From assembly GCA_944326675.1 (NCBI GenBank), contig CALVET010000077.1, positions 1 through 32,625 on the forward strand: a stretch of 32,625 bases of DNA, read 5' to 3'. Positions within the stretch are counted from its first letter, which is position 1. Every line of letters starts with the position of its first letter. The position numbers and the translations under genes were made by a program. Below are positions 1-7,784 of the stretch, in pieces. The DNA comes from Candidatus Gastranaerophilales bacterium. Its GTDB lineage: Bacteria; Cyanobacteriota; Vampirovibrionia; Gastranaerophilales; Gastranaerophilaceae. The notes below the pieces were generated by a model that was not told the DNA's origin, ran no database searches, and saw only the letters and a list, made by a program, of their open reading frames with translations.

Positions 1-1631
1 ATTACATAAAAAAATCAATCGAAATTCAAATGTGCGACAGTGAAAATATTTGTGATTTATTGGGCAAATGCTTAATGGATAGTTCGGTTGATTTATTTGC
101 TAATTATAAACAAATTGCTGAAAGTATCACAAAAGAAGATATTATGAATTTTGCAAAAAAATACTTAGATTTAAATAAGGCTTCTATTGTTGTGGTGCAT
201 CCTACAAGCGTGAGCGTTGAAGATATTAAAAGAAATTACCAAAATTCAAAATATGCTAAACCTAATCTTCAAGCAAATAAGTCAGCAAGCGTAGTTTTTA
301 AAGGTAATAAAAAAGTTACTACAGACCATGTTGAACAATATAAATTGCCAAACAATACTCATTTAACATTAAACAATACAAATTCTAATTTATGTGTTTT
401 TAACTGGAGCGTTAATACTCCTCCTGTTAAGCCCAAAAATCCTAATATTCCCGCCGTTTTATCTTATATGTTTCAAAAAGGAACTAATTACAAAAATCAG
501 CTTGAATTAGAAAGATATAAAGAATTAAACGGAATAGATGCCGATGTTTATGTAAACGGTAAAAGTATTGAAATTAATGCAAATTGCCTTCCTCAAGAAT
601 CAGCTAAAACATTAGCGTTGTTAAATGAATTAATGTATAATCCCAATTTTACACAAAGTGATTTTGAAGATGCAAAAAAATACGTAAAAGATAGCTTAAA
701 AGCAAGTCAAAAAGACGCCGGTTCTAATTTGTTGGATAGGGTTTATCCCGGATTTTTCCCGACGGAAGCTCAAAGATTAAGACAAATTGATGCACTGACT
801 TTAGATGATATTAGGGAGTTTTGGAGTGTGTTGTTAAGCCATGCTTCTTCATCTTTTGTAGCGACAATGCCCATGGATAGATATCCGTTTTTAAAAGAAA
901 CTGTTGTTGAATATCAAAAAGCTTCAAGTGTAAACTTTAAAAACGATGTAACAAAATTAACTCCTGTTTTTCAGGAAAATACGCAAGAAACCGTTGTTTA
1001 TGATACGGATGATTTAAATCAAGCTCAAATTTGTAAATCTTATATTTTCCCGATGACAGGTAATATTGAAGATGAAGCAAAATTTGAATTGGTAAATACA
1101 ATATTAGGCGGAAGTCCGAGTTCAAGATTGTTCAGTGATTTAAGAGAAAAACAAAATTTAGCTTACAGTGTTTCATCTTCTATTCAATCTTTTGAAAATA
1201 CGGGTATTTTGACGCTTCAAATCCAAACTACTACAGATAATAAAGAACAAAATGCAATAAGTTATGATAATGTTCAAAAGTCATTAGAGGGCTTTAAAAA
1301 GCATACAAATTTATTATGCACCGAATTGGTATCAGACGAAGAATTGCAGGCTGCAAAGATGAAATTAAAGCAAAATTTAATCGGTCAATGTCAAAATCCT
1401 TTGGCTGAAACCCAATTGCTTGCAATGAATGCACTTGAACCTTATGGAATTAAAAGAATTGATAAATATTTTGAAGCGATTGACAAAATCACAAAAGAAG
1501 ATATTCAAAAAGCTGCAAATTATATATTTTCATATAAGCCGACAATTTCAATCTTAGCAAGTGAAGATACTATTAATAATCAAATGGATTATTTAGAAAA
1601 ACAAGGCGTTCTTGTGAGGGCTGACGGTTAA
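1..1631 (+). CDS. M16 family zinc peptidase, C-terminal part (5' truncated by window)
   Basis: The frame is open from the first bases, so the ATG at 30 is internal and the true start lies upstream. About 543 codons are present. Numbering from that ATG, residues 1-70 look like the end of one M16 unit and about 100-530 like a second complete unit. Where active M16 units carry HxxEH before a (M)xxKGT stretch, this unit reads AVLSYMFQKGT, so both His and the Glu are missing. The C-terminal hallmark GGSPSSRLFSDLREKQNLAYSV (interrupted here as GGSPSSRLFSD and LREKQNLAYSV), which holds the Arg/Tyr substrate-binding region, is intact. This fits a fused two-unit M16 peptidase with an active N-terminal half, off the window, and an inactive C-terminal half. 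Such enzymes degrade or process peptides. Family is confident; substrate is unknown. The next gene starts 42 bases downstream. Confidence 0.88.
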   Translation, partial: YIKKSIEIQMCDSENICDLLGKCLMDSSVDLFANYKQIAESITKEDIMNFAKKYLDLNKASIVVVHPTSVSVEDIKRNYQNSKYAKPNLQANKSASVVFKGNKKVTTDHVEQYKLPNNTHLTLNNTNSNLCVFNWSVNTPPVKPKNPNIPAVLSYMFQKGTNYKNQLELERYKELNGIDADVYVNGKSIEINANCLPQESAKTLALLNELMYNPNFTQSDFEDAKKYVKDSLKASQKDAGSNLLDRVYPGFFPTEAQRLRQIDALTLDDIREFWSVLLSHASSSFVATMPMDRYPFLKETVVEYQKASSVNFKNDVTKLTPVFQENTQETVVYDTDDLNQAQICKSYIFPMTGNIEDEAKFELVNTILGGSPSSRLFSDLREKQNLAYSVSSSIQSFENTGILTLQIQTTTDNKEQNAISYDNVQKSLEGFKKHTNLLCTELVSDEELQAAKMKLKQNLIGQCQNPLAETQLLAMNALEPYGIKRIDKYFEAIDKITKEDIQKAANYIFSYKPTISILASEDTINNQMDYLEKQGVLVRADG

Positions 1632-1660
1632 AATTTAATAGATATTTTATTTTGATATTG

Positions 1661-1666
1661 TAGAAT
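1661..1666 (+). promoter_or_regulatory. candidate -10 element directly ahead of ldpA start
   Basis: TAGAAT ends 7 bases before the ATG at 1674, and no Shine-Dalgarno sequence is visible. If used, transcription would begin at or next to the start codon, giving a leaderless mRNA. No good -35 is seen, so this is tentative. Confidence 0.3.
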
Positions 1667-1673
1667 ATCTTCT

Positions 1674-2627
1674 ATGGGAAAAGCTGAAAATTTAAAAAAA
1701 TATATTTCGCAAAAAAATTGCCTCAAAATAATATGCGGTGCAAATAATGAAGATTATTCGGAAATTAAAAAATTGGTTGCACTATATTCTATGGCAGGAT
1801 GTACTTTTTTTGATATTAATGCTTCATCCGGTGCTTATGAAGCTATAGTTGAAGGTTTAAAAATTGCAAATTGTTTTGATGATTTTCATTTTATTTGCTT
1901 AAGTATAGGTGTTGATGACGATATTCATTTTAGCAAATGTTTTATTGATGATAATTTATGTAAAAAATGCGCAATATGCGAAAAAATTTGTCCTCAAAAC
2001 GCAATAGTTGATTGTAAAATAATTGAAAAAAAATGTATCGGCTGCAGTAGATGCGTGAAAAGTTGTTCTTTTAATGCAATTAAAAGTTATCAAACAAAAA
2101 ACAATATAGATGAAATTTCAAATTTGCTTTTATGCGCGGATTGTGTAGAATTTCATATTTCAAGTAGTAATCAGGATGAAATTAAATCAAAATGGAAAAA
2201 GATAATTTCAAAATATCGGGGTTTAATTTCAGTTTGCATTAACAGAGCGGTTTTTGATGAAAATACTTTATTGGATTTATTGAATTATTTATTTCAAAGC
2301 TATTCTAACATTATGATTCAAGCAGACGGAAAACCCATGAGCGGTTCTGTTAATGATTATAATACAACGCTTCAAGCAGTTGCATTTGCTGATTTACTTC
2401 GAAAATCCAAAATAACTTGTCCGATTTTTGTTTCAGGGGGTACAAATTCAAAAACAAAAGATTTATTAAATTTAACGCAAGTTGATGTAGATGGTATATC
2501 TGTTGGCAGTTATGCAAGAAAAATTGTAAGAAAATATATAGACAGATTGGACTTTTTTTCAAATAAAGATGTATTTAATGAAGCCTTAGCTGTTGCAAAA
2601 AATTTTGTTAATCAAACTATTCGTTAG
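1674..2627 (+). CDS. ldpA: LdpA-like iron-sulfur protein (cyanobacterial family)
   Basis: A 317-residue protein. The N-terminal part resembles the LdpA barrel start (LKIICGANNEDYSEIKKLV). Two 4Fe-4S sets follow: C96-C99-C102-C106-Pro and C121-C124-C127-C131. The C-terminal domain carries GKPMSG (219-224), VSGGTN (253-258) and VGSYAR (277-282), the landmarks I associate with LdpA. In photosynthetic cyanobacteria LdpA is a redox-active protein that modulates the circadian clock in response to light-dependent redox state. A clock role is unlikely to apply here as such, since the organism is probably non-photosynthetic. A redox-sensing or redox-enzyme role is inference. No ribosome binding site is seen before the ATG. 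It sits between an M16 peptidase and an amylase-like gene, which does not reveal its job. Confidence 0.87.
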   Translation: MGKAENLKKYISQKNCLKIICGANNEDYSEIKKLVALYSMAGCTFFDINASSGAYEAIVEGLKIANCFDDFHFICLSIGVDDDIHFSKCFIDDNLCKKCAICEKICPQNAIVDCKIIEKKCIGCSRCVKSCSFNAIKSYQTKNNIDEISNLLLCADCVEFHISSSNQDEIKSKWKKIISKYRGLISVCINRAVFDENTLLDLLNYLFQSYSNIMIQADGKPMSGSVNDYNTTLQAVAFADLLRKSKITCPIFVSGGTNSKTKDLLNLTQVDVDGISVGSYARKIVRKYIDRLDFFSNKDVFNEALAVAKNFVNQTIR

Positions 2628-2656
2628 ATTTAGCCTGATACGATAATTTATTTTTT

Positions 2657-4009
2657 ATGTTCGGGTATTATCTTTTTTATATGAATAATAATTGTGTAAA
2701 TTTATTACTTAAGGCGTTTAATAAAGATACTGCGCTATTTAAGAATTGTGATTTTGATGAAAAAATATATAAATCAATAGGCTGTAGTGTCTCAAAAAAA
2801 TGGATAGCAAACATTGTGCCTTCTGAATTATTAAATTTGGATATTAAAAAAAGTATTGATTTAATTATGACGATATCAGAAGGAGGAATGTTTTATGATG
2901 TTTTTCCTGATATTATTAACACGCCTGATTATGGGGATAATTGGGGCAGATTTGCAAATTATATCGAATTGAATAATAGAGCAATTGCAAAAATGACAAA
3001 TGACAGATGTTGCTGTGGAATAATTAATTTAATTAAATTATTGCCCGCAATTCCTCCAAGCGCAAAGCATTGGGCAAATTGCATTATAATTTCTCAAATT
3101 TTTCCAAATATATACGGTGATGGTTATAATAAGCCTGTAAATGATGAAAATTCAATATATGGCATAAAAATTAATACTATATACAGCGAAAATATAATTT
3201 CAAATGATATTATAGATAAAATATCCCAAGAAAACCAGCTTAAAGCCTTTTGTGATTTAGCTCATTTTCGAGGTTTAAAAGTTGGATTTAGAACAGTAAT
3301 ATCGGCTGATCAAATTAAAGTTGTATATGATAGCGGAGAAGAAAATTTTAATTGGGATAATCAAAATCACGTTGAAATTTATATTAACGAAGCCGTAAAA
3401 CTTATGAATTTAGGCTTTGAAGCAATGTTTATTGATTCTGCAAAACATATTGGCGGATATGATTGTAAAAATTATACCGGAGTAGGAGCGCTTCCTTCAT
3501 ATCCGCAAATGCAATATATACTTTATGAAATCAGAAGAAGAAGTTCAAAAACAAATATAAGTTTTGTGGGAGAAAAAAGTACCGGTGATTTCAGCAGATA
3601 TCAAAATATGGGTTTAAATTCAGGTACTGATTATATTACAGGTGATAATTTTAACGAAGTTAAAGCTTTGAGTGACAAATTTAAATATAATAGAATTTAT
3701 GCGCCGGGGGTTGAAATTGAAAATGACAACTATGAAGGCGGAATAACTTATGAACAAAGATTAAACAGGATAAATACGGCACTATTTGCTTATACATATT
3801 CAAGCGATAAATTGCCGAGCTTTATGCAAACAAATGATATTTTTCCTTTAAGGTACGATACAAGCACTCATCAAATCATGATGAAAAATCCGTCTTATTC
3901 TACTGACGGTTTGGCTTATAGCCATTATGAAAATCTGTTTGCTAAGGATGATGGAAGACAATATAATGCCAAAGTTGCCGAGCTTTTTGCTCGTGCTCTT
4001 TGCATTTAG
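2657..4009 (+). CDS. degenerate GH13 (alpha-amylase-like) TIM-barrel protein
   Basis: A 450-residue protein, start uncertain: ATG at 2657 or ATG at 2681, neither with a Shine-Dalgarno. Parts match the GH13 conserved regions. Region II is FIDSAKHIGG (D260 at the nucleophile position, compare FRIDAVKH). Region III is SFVGEKS (E306 at the acid/base position). Region IV is SFMQTND (N393-D394). Region I is not kept: GLKVGFRTVISAD replaces the usual D..xNH. The otherwise invariant Arg two residues before the nucleophile is Phe. An extra N-terminal part includes a Cys-rich CCCG at 118-121. It may be a diverged glycoside hydrolase or transglycosylase, or a non-catalytic glucan binder. There is no signal peptide by eye, so it is probably cytoplasmic. 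The gap to ldpA is 29 bases. Confidence 0.6.
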   Translation: MFGYYLFYMNNNCVNLLLKAFNKDTALFKNCDFDEKIYKSIGCSVSKKWIANIVPSELLNLDIKKSIDLIMTISEGGMFYDVFPDIINTPDYGDNWGRFANYIELNNRAIAKMTNDRCCCGIINLIKLLPAIPPSAKHWANCIIISQIFPNIYGDGYNKPVNDENSIYGIKINTIYSENIISNDIIDKISQENQLKAFCDLAHFRGLKVGFRTVISADQIKVVYDSGEENFNWDNQNHVEIYINEAVKLMNLGFEAMFIDSAKHIGGYDCKNYTGVGALPSYPQMQYILYEIRRRSSKTNISFVGEKSTGDFSRYQNMGLNSGTDYITGDNFNEVKALSDKFKYNRIYAPGVEIENDNYEGGITYEQRLNRINTALFAYTYSSDKLPSFMQTNDIFPLRYDTSTHQIMMKNPSYSTDGLAYSHYENLFAKDDGRQYNAKVAELFARALCI

Positions 4010-4021
4010 TTTATTTTTTTA

Positions 4022-4050
4022 TTGACCTTATAATATCCTTGTAGTTTAAT
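4022..4050 (+). promoter_or_regulatory. sigma70-type promoter for nadA
   Basis: TTGACC (4022-4027), a 17-base spacer and TTTAAT (4045-4050). Predicted transcription start is near 4057, about 35 bases before the nadA ATG. A TATAAT at 4029-4034 is an alternative -10 without a good -35. Confidence 0.5.
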
Positions 4051-4091
4051 AGAATAATATACTGGCTTTGCATATAGTCCATAGGATAAAT

Positions 4092-5012
4092 ATGAATTTT
4101 ATAGAAGAGATAAATAAGTTAAAAAAAGAAAAAAATGCAATAATTTTAACGCATTGTTATCAAAATATAGAGATAGATGAAGTTTCGGATTATGTGGGAG
4201 ATTCTTTGTATCTCAGCAAAATGGCAGCTGATACAAATGCAGATATAATTGTGTTTGCAGGTGTATATTTTATGGCGCAAAGTGCTAAATTGTTATCTCC
4301 AAATAAAAAAGTATTATTGCCTAATTTGAATTCAGGTTGTCAAATGGCAGATATGATAGATGTTGAAAATTTGAAGCATTTCAAGGAAAAACATCCTAAT
4401 ATTCCTGTTGTCTGCTATATTAATTCTACTGCAGAAATTAAAGCAAATTGCGATATTTGCTGTACAAGTTCAAACGCAATTGAAGTTGTTAAAAGTTTAA
4501 ATACTGATAAAGTATTATTTGTACCTGATAATTACCTTGGCAAATATATTCAAAGTAAATTACAAAATGTTGAAGTTATCACGTTTAACGGTTTTTGTCC
4601 GACACACTTAAGAATTAGGCCTTATGATATGCTTCAAGCAAGAAAAGAGTATCCTGACGCTCTTATTTTAGCACATCCGGAGTGTCATCAAGATGTTGCA
4701 AAATTGGCTGATTTTGTTGGTTCTACTAAGGAAATCATGGAGTTTGCAAAAAAATCCGATAACAAACGTTTTGTGATTGCCACAGAAAAAGGTGTTGCAG
4801 ACAGATTAAACAGAGATTCAAAACTTGAAAATTGGAACAAGGAATTTATTTTAATTGATGAAAATATTATCTGCCCCAGTATGAAAATGAATTCACTTCA
4901 AGATATTTATAATACATTAAACGAAGAAAAATTTGAAATAACAATTGATGAAGCTGTTGCAAAAAAAGCAAAAAATTGTATTGAAAAAATGCTTCTTTTA
5001 AAAACAAAATAA
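4092..5012 (+). CDS. nadA: quinolinate synthase NadA
   Basis: A 306-residue protein from the ATG at 4092, chosen because AGGA lies at 4083-4086, five bases upstream. The in-frame TTG at 4068 has no such site. NadA condenses iminoaspartate with dihydroxyacetone phosphate to quinolinate, the first ring of de novo NAD synthesis, using a labile 4Fe-4S cluster. Visible landmarks are ILTHCYQ near the N-terminus, DYVGDSLYLS, FAGVYFMA and three Cys-containing cluster motifs (LNSGCQMAD, AHPECHQDV, IICPSMKMNSL). Length is normal for the family. NadB and NadC are not in the window, so this gene is apparently transcribed alone from its own promoter. A confident call. Confidence 0.96.
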   Translation: MNFIEEINKLKKEKNAIILTHCYQNIEIDEVSDYVGDSLYLSKMAADTNADIIVFAGVYFMAQSAKLLSPNKKVLLPNLNSGCQMADMIDVENLKHFKEKHPNIPVVCYINSTAEIKANCDICCTSSNAIEVVKSLNTDKVLFVPDNYLGKYIQSKLQNVEVITFNGFCPTHLRIRPYDMLQARKEYPDALILAHPECHQDVAKLADFVGSTKEIMEFAKKSDNKRFVIATEKGVADRLNRDSKLENWNKEFILIDENIICPSMKMNSLQDIYNTLNEEKFEITIDEAVAKKAKNCIEKMLLLKTK

Positions 5013-5024
5013 TTTACTATTTTA

Positions 5025-5053
5025 TTGCATAACGTTGCTTAAAATTGTATAAT
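5025..5053 (+). promoter_or_regulatory. strong sigma70-type promoter for the SprA-like gene
   Basis: TTGCAT (5025-5030), a 17-base spacer and a perfect TATAAT (5048-5053). A strong ribosome binding site (AAGGGGGTG, 5064-5072) follows, ahead of the ATG at 5078. The promoter overlaps an apparent TTG start at 5045, which argues against that start. Confidence 0.7.
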
Positions 5054-5077
5054 AGTTTTAAAAAAGGGGGTGTTGTT

Positions 5078-5455
5078 ATGATTTTCGGTTTTAACAGTTT
5101 TAATCAGTCCCAGTTTAATGACTTTAAAAAGAGTCAGTATAACAAAATTTATGCTCATGAAGCAAAACATAAAGCTAAAGGCGGAGCCTTAGCAGGTCCT
5201 ATTGTCATAGAAAAAGATAATAACGGAGTTGCAATTTCAGGGCACGTCAATATTAAAATGCCCCAGCTTGATAAAAATAATCCTGATAAAACAATTAAAG
5301 ACGCAAAAACGGTCATATCTTCCGCATTGGCGCCAAGTGACCCGTCAAGTCAGGATTTAAAGGTTGCAAGCCAAGCAAAAGCAATTTTATCAAATGCTCA
5401 AGATATTAAAGAGAAAAATAAAGAAAAAGGAAATAAATTAAATTATTTTGCATAG
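5078..5455 (+). CDS. SprA-related putative metalloprotease, small
   Basis: A 125-residue protein starting at the ATG preceded by AAGGGGGTG. It carries the signature of the SprA-related family (putative metalloprotease CJM1_0395 type): AHEAKHKAKGGALAGP at 26-41. This contains HExxH (H27, E28, H31) and the family's following Gly-Gly-Ala. A later ALAPSDPSSQDLKVASQAKAIL stretch (given as ALAPSDPSSQ and DLKVASQAKAIL) matches the family's LAPADPSPQD..VA segment. Typical members are larger; this one is close to the minimal domain. The Asn/Phe/Gln-rich first 20 residues resemble the starts of other genes here. The substrate is unknown and activity is unproven for the family. It is 25 bases upstream of the M48-like gene and shares its direction, so the two may be cotranscribed. 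Confidence 0.78.
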   Translation: MIFGFNSFNQSQFNDFKKSQYNKIYAHEAKHKAKGGALAGPIVIEKDNNGVAISGHVNIKMPQLDKNNPDKTIKDAKTVISSALAPSDPSSQDLKVASQAKAILSNAQDIKEKNKEKGNKLNYFA

Positions 5456-5480
5456 TTTTAATTAAATAGGAGAGGAATTT

Positions 5481-6290
5481 ATGAAAAAGATTATTATCAG
5501 TCTTTTATCGGTAGTTTTATTTGCGCTTGGCGCAAATGCGGCAACTTTTAATGCGTCAGATCGTGTTGCCACGGTAGGGAAAAATCTTTTAACTAAAAAT
5601 GATTTACCAAGCAAAACAATTTTTAAGGTAATATCAGGAACAGTTGATAATTCAAACGTTTCAACAACAGGTGTTATATATATTCCAAAAGATCAATTGG
5701 AATATGCGGGAAATGATAATGAAGTAGCTGCTGTTGTAGCGCATGAAATCGGTAGTATTATTAACGGCAAGTCTTCAAAACAAAAATTGAGAAATATTGT
5801 TCAAAATACTACAGGTACTGCAAATTCTGTTGCAGGAAGCTTTATTAATTCAAAAACTCAAATGAAAGATAATAAAGATGCCGATATTACAGGGGTTGAC
5901 CTTATGATAAAAGCTGATTATAACCCATTAGCAATGATTGTTGTATTAACAAAACAACCCTCAACAAGTACTCTTGAAGCATTGAGCGGAAAGCCTTCAA
6001 ATTCTGAAAGAGCGATGAATATATTTGATTATTTAAGCTATAATTATCCTTCAAAAATTAAAGCGGGATATGCGTGTCAAGAATATAGAGCTTTCTTAGT
6101 TTATGCTGAACCTATTGCCAAAGAAAGAAATTCTGATAAAAAGAAATTGGAAAAATTTAACAAAGAACAAGAAAAAGCTAAAAAAGAAAGAGCTAAAAAC
6201 ATTGCTCAATATAAAGCTACCGGCGGTATAAGCGGATGGGATGCAACATATTCAATATTGAATAATTTTGTAAATGGCGGTGAAAATTAA
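5481..6290 (+). CDS. exported M48-like protein with broken HExxH motif
   Basis: A 269-residue protein with an excellent ribosome binding site (AGGAGAGGA, 5468-5476). Residues 1-20 form a signal peptide (MKK, hydrophobic core, ANA cleavage site). The stretch EVAAVVAHEIGS matches the M48 zinc helix EVAAVLAHEIGH, but the second zinc His is Ser92. The following GLELMxxAGYDPxAM block of M48 is also recognisable (GVDLMIKADYNPLAM, 138-152), and the zinc Glu before it appears changed (NKDAD). The C-terminal quarter (about 205-245) is charged and helical. Zinc binding is probably lost, so it may be a pseudo-protease acting as scaffold, inhibitor or cell-envelope binder. A bidirectional terminator follows 20 bases after the stop. 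Confidence 0.72.
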   Translation: MKKIIISLLSVVLFALGANAATFNASDRVATVGKNLLTKNDLPSKTIFKVISGTVDNSNVSTTGVIYIPKDQLEYAGNDNEVAAVVAHEIGSIINGKSSKQKLRNIVQNTTGTANSVAGSFINSKTQMKDNKDADITGVDLMIKADYNPLAMIVVLTKQPSTSTLEALSGKPSNSERAMNIFDYLSYNYPSKIKAGYACQEYRAFLVYAEPIAKERNSDKKKLEKFNKEQEKAKKERAKNIAQYKATGGISGWDATYSILNNFVNGGEN

Positions 6291-6310
6291 TTTTGATTAT
6301 TTATAAGTTG

Positions 6311-6343
6311 ATTAAAAGCCCTCTTAAAAAGAGGGCTTTTAAT
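6311..6343. terminator. bidirectional intrinsic terminator
   Basis: A perfect 15-bp stem (6311-6325 with 6329-6343) has a 3-base loop, a GC-rich core (GCCCTC/GAGGGC) and A/T tracts on both sides. It lies between the convergent M48-like gene and gdhA and can serve both. Confidence 0.93.
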
Positions 6344-6357
6344 TTGGTGTTTTTATT

Positions 6358-7710
6358 TTATATTATACCTTGTGCTATCATTGCAGAGCTTACTTTTTTA
6401 AACGCGGCAATATTTGCGCCTGCAACGTAATTTATACCAAGATTGTATTCATCTGCTGTATCTTTGCACATTTTAAATATATTTGTCATAATAGTATCCA
6501 GTTTTTTATCGACTTCTTCAAAAGTCCAAAAATATCTGATTGAATTTTGACTCATTTCTAGTGCTGATGTTGCAACTCCTCCTGCGTTAGCAGCTTTTGC
6601 AGGTGCTAATAATACTTTGTTATCTATTAGATAACTGATAGCATCGATTGTGGTTGGCATATTTGCACCTTCTCCGATTGCTATAGTTCCATTGTTGACT
6701 AAAATTTTTGCTGTTTCAAGATTGATATCGTTTTGAGTTGCACATGGTAAAACAATATCTGCTTTTATTTTATATATTGCGGGAGTCTTGTCTTTTTGGT
6801 TTTCAATATATACAGCACAGGGGAATTTTTTGACATATTCTTTAATTCTTAGTCTTTCAACTTCTTTAATTCTTTTGATTTCATCTAAATCAACGCCTCT
6901 TTCGTCATAAATGCAGCCGTTAGAATCGGACATTGCAATAACTTTTGCGCCATATTCGAAAGCTTTTTGTGCTGCATATATTGCAACATTTCCTGAACCT
7001 GAAATTGTTATTGTTTTACCTTTTAATTCAAGATTGTTTGCTTTTAACATTTCACGCATGAAATATATTAAACCAAAACCCGTTGCTTCTTTTCTTGCTT
7101 GTGAACCGCCGTATTCTAAGCCTTTACCTGTTAATACTCCGGCTTCATATTGGTTTTTTATTTTTCTATATTGACCGAATAAGTATCCGATTTCTCTTGC
7201 CCCCACTCCTATATCGCCCGCAGGAACGTCAATATTATGTCCTATATGGCGGTATAGTTCATTCATAAAGCTTTGACAAAAATGCATTATTTCCCTGTCT
7301 GATTTTCCTTTTGGATCAAAATCAGATCCGCCCTTGCCTCCTCCAATGGGAAGTCCTGTAAGTGCATTTTTAAAGGTTTGCTCAAAAGCCAGAAATTTCA
7401 TTATGCTTTGATTTACACTCGGATGAAATCTCAAGCCGCCTTTATATGGCCCGATGGCACCATTAAATTGCACTCTGTAGCCTCTGTTTACCCTGATGTT
7501 ATTGTTATCATCTATCCAAGGGACTCTAAAAGAAATAATTCTTTCGGGCTCTACCAGTCTTTCCAGTAATCCTTCTTTTTTTAATAACGGATTTTTATCT
7601 ATAAAAGGTTTTACTGTATCTAATACTTCAGATACGGCTTGGATAAATTCTTTTTCGTTTGAATCTTTTTGTTTAAGCGAGCTTAATATTTCATCTGTGT
7701 AATTTTGCAT
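6358..7710 (-). CDS. gdhA: NADP-type glutamate dehydrogenase
   Basis: A 450-residue enzyme that interconverts glutamate and 2-oxoglutarate plus ammonia, linking nitrogen assimilation to carbon metabolism in the cytoplasm. Landmarks are the PIGGGKGGSDFDPKGKSD block with catalytic Lys126, PAGDIGVGAREIG with Asp166, and the Rossmann loop GSGNVA (238-243). SDSNG follows at 261-265, where a Ser rather than an acidic residue fits NADP preference. Length and order match the bacterial hexameric class. The ATG has GGAG 6-9 bases upstream. It is monocistronic: a terminator lies downstream, and the next minus-strand gene ends just upstream of its promoter. Confidence 0.97.
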   Translation of the reverse strand: MQNYTDEILSSLKQKDSNEKEFIQAVSEVLDTVKPFIDKNPLLKKEGLLERLVEPERIISFRVPWIDDNNNIRVNRGYRVQFNGAIGPYKGGLRFHPSVNQSIMKFLAFEQTFKNALTGLPIGGGKGGSDFDPKGKSDREIMHFCQSFMNELYRHIGHNIDVPAGDIGVGAREIGYLFGQYRKIKNQYEAGVLTGKGLEYGGSQARKEATGFGLIYFMREMLKANNLELKGKTITISGSGNVAIYAAQKAFEYGAKVIAMSDSNGCIYDERGVDLDEIKRIKEVERLRIKEYVKKFPCAVYIENQKDKTPAIYKIKADIVLPCATQNDINLETAKILVNNGTIAIGEGANMPTTIDAISYLIDNKVLLAPAKAANAGGVATSALEMSQNSIRYFWTFEEVDKKLDTIMTNIFKMCKDTADEYNLGINYVAGANIAAFKKVSSAMIAQGII

Positions 7711-7737
7711 GTATACTCCTTGAATTAACTGTTGATA

Positions 7738-7746
7738 ATTATAACA
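7738..7746 (-). promoter_or_regulatory. extended -10 promoter of gdhA
   Basis: On the minus strand this reads TGTTATAAT, a TGn-extended -10, located about 28 bases before the gdhA start. No good -35 is seen, as expected for the extended type. Confidence 0.5.
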
Positions 7747-7784
7747 CTATATTTTTCAAGGGGCTATAACTTTACAAAATTCCC

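Noticed and set aside
1674..2627. Simple ferredoxin or Fe-S hydrogenase subunit
   Set aside because: The LdpA-specific GKPMSG, VSGGTN and VGSYAR blocks flank the clusters in the right order.
6911..7702. Plus-strand frames inside gdhA
   Set aside because: Antisense shadows of a highly conserved enzyme.
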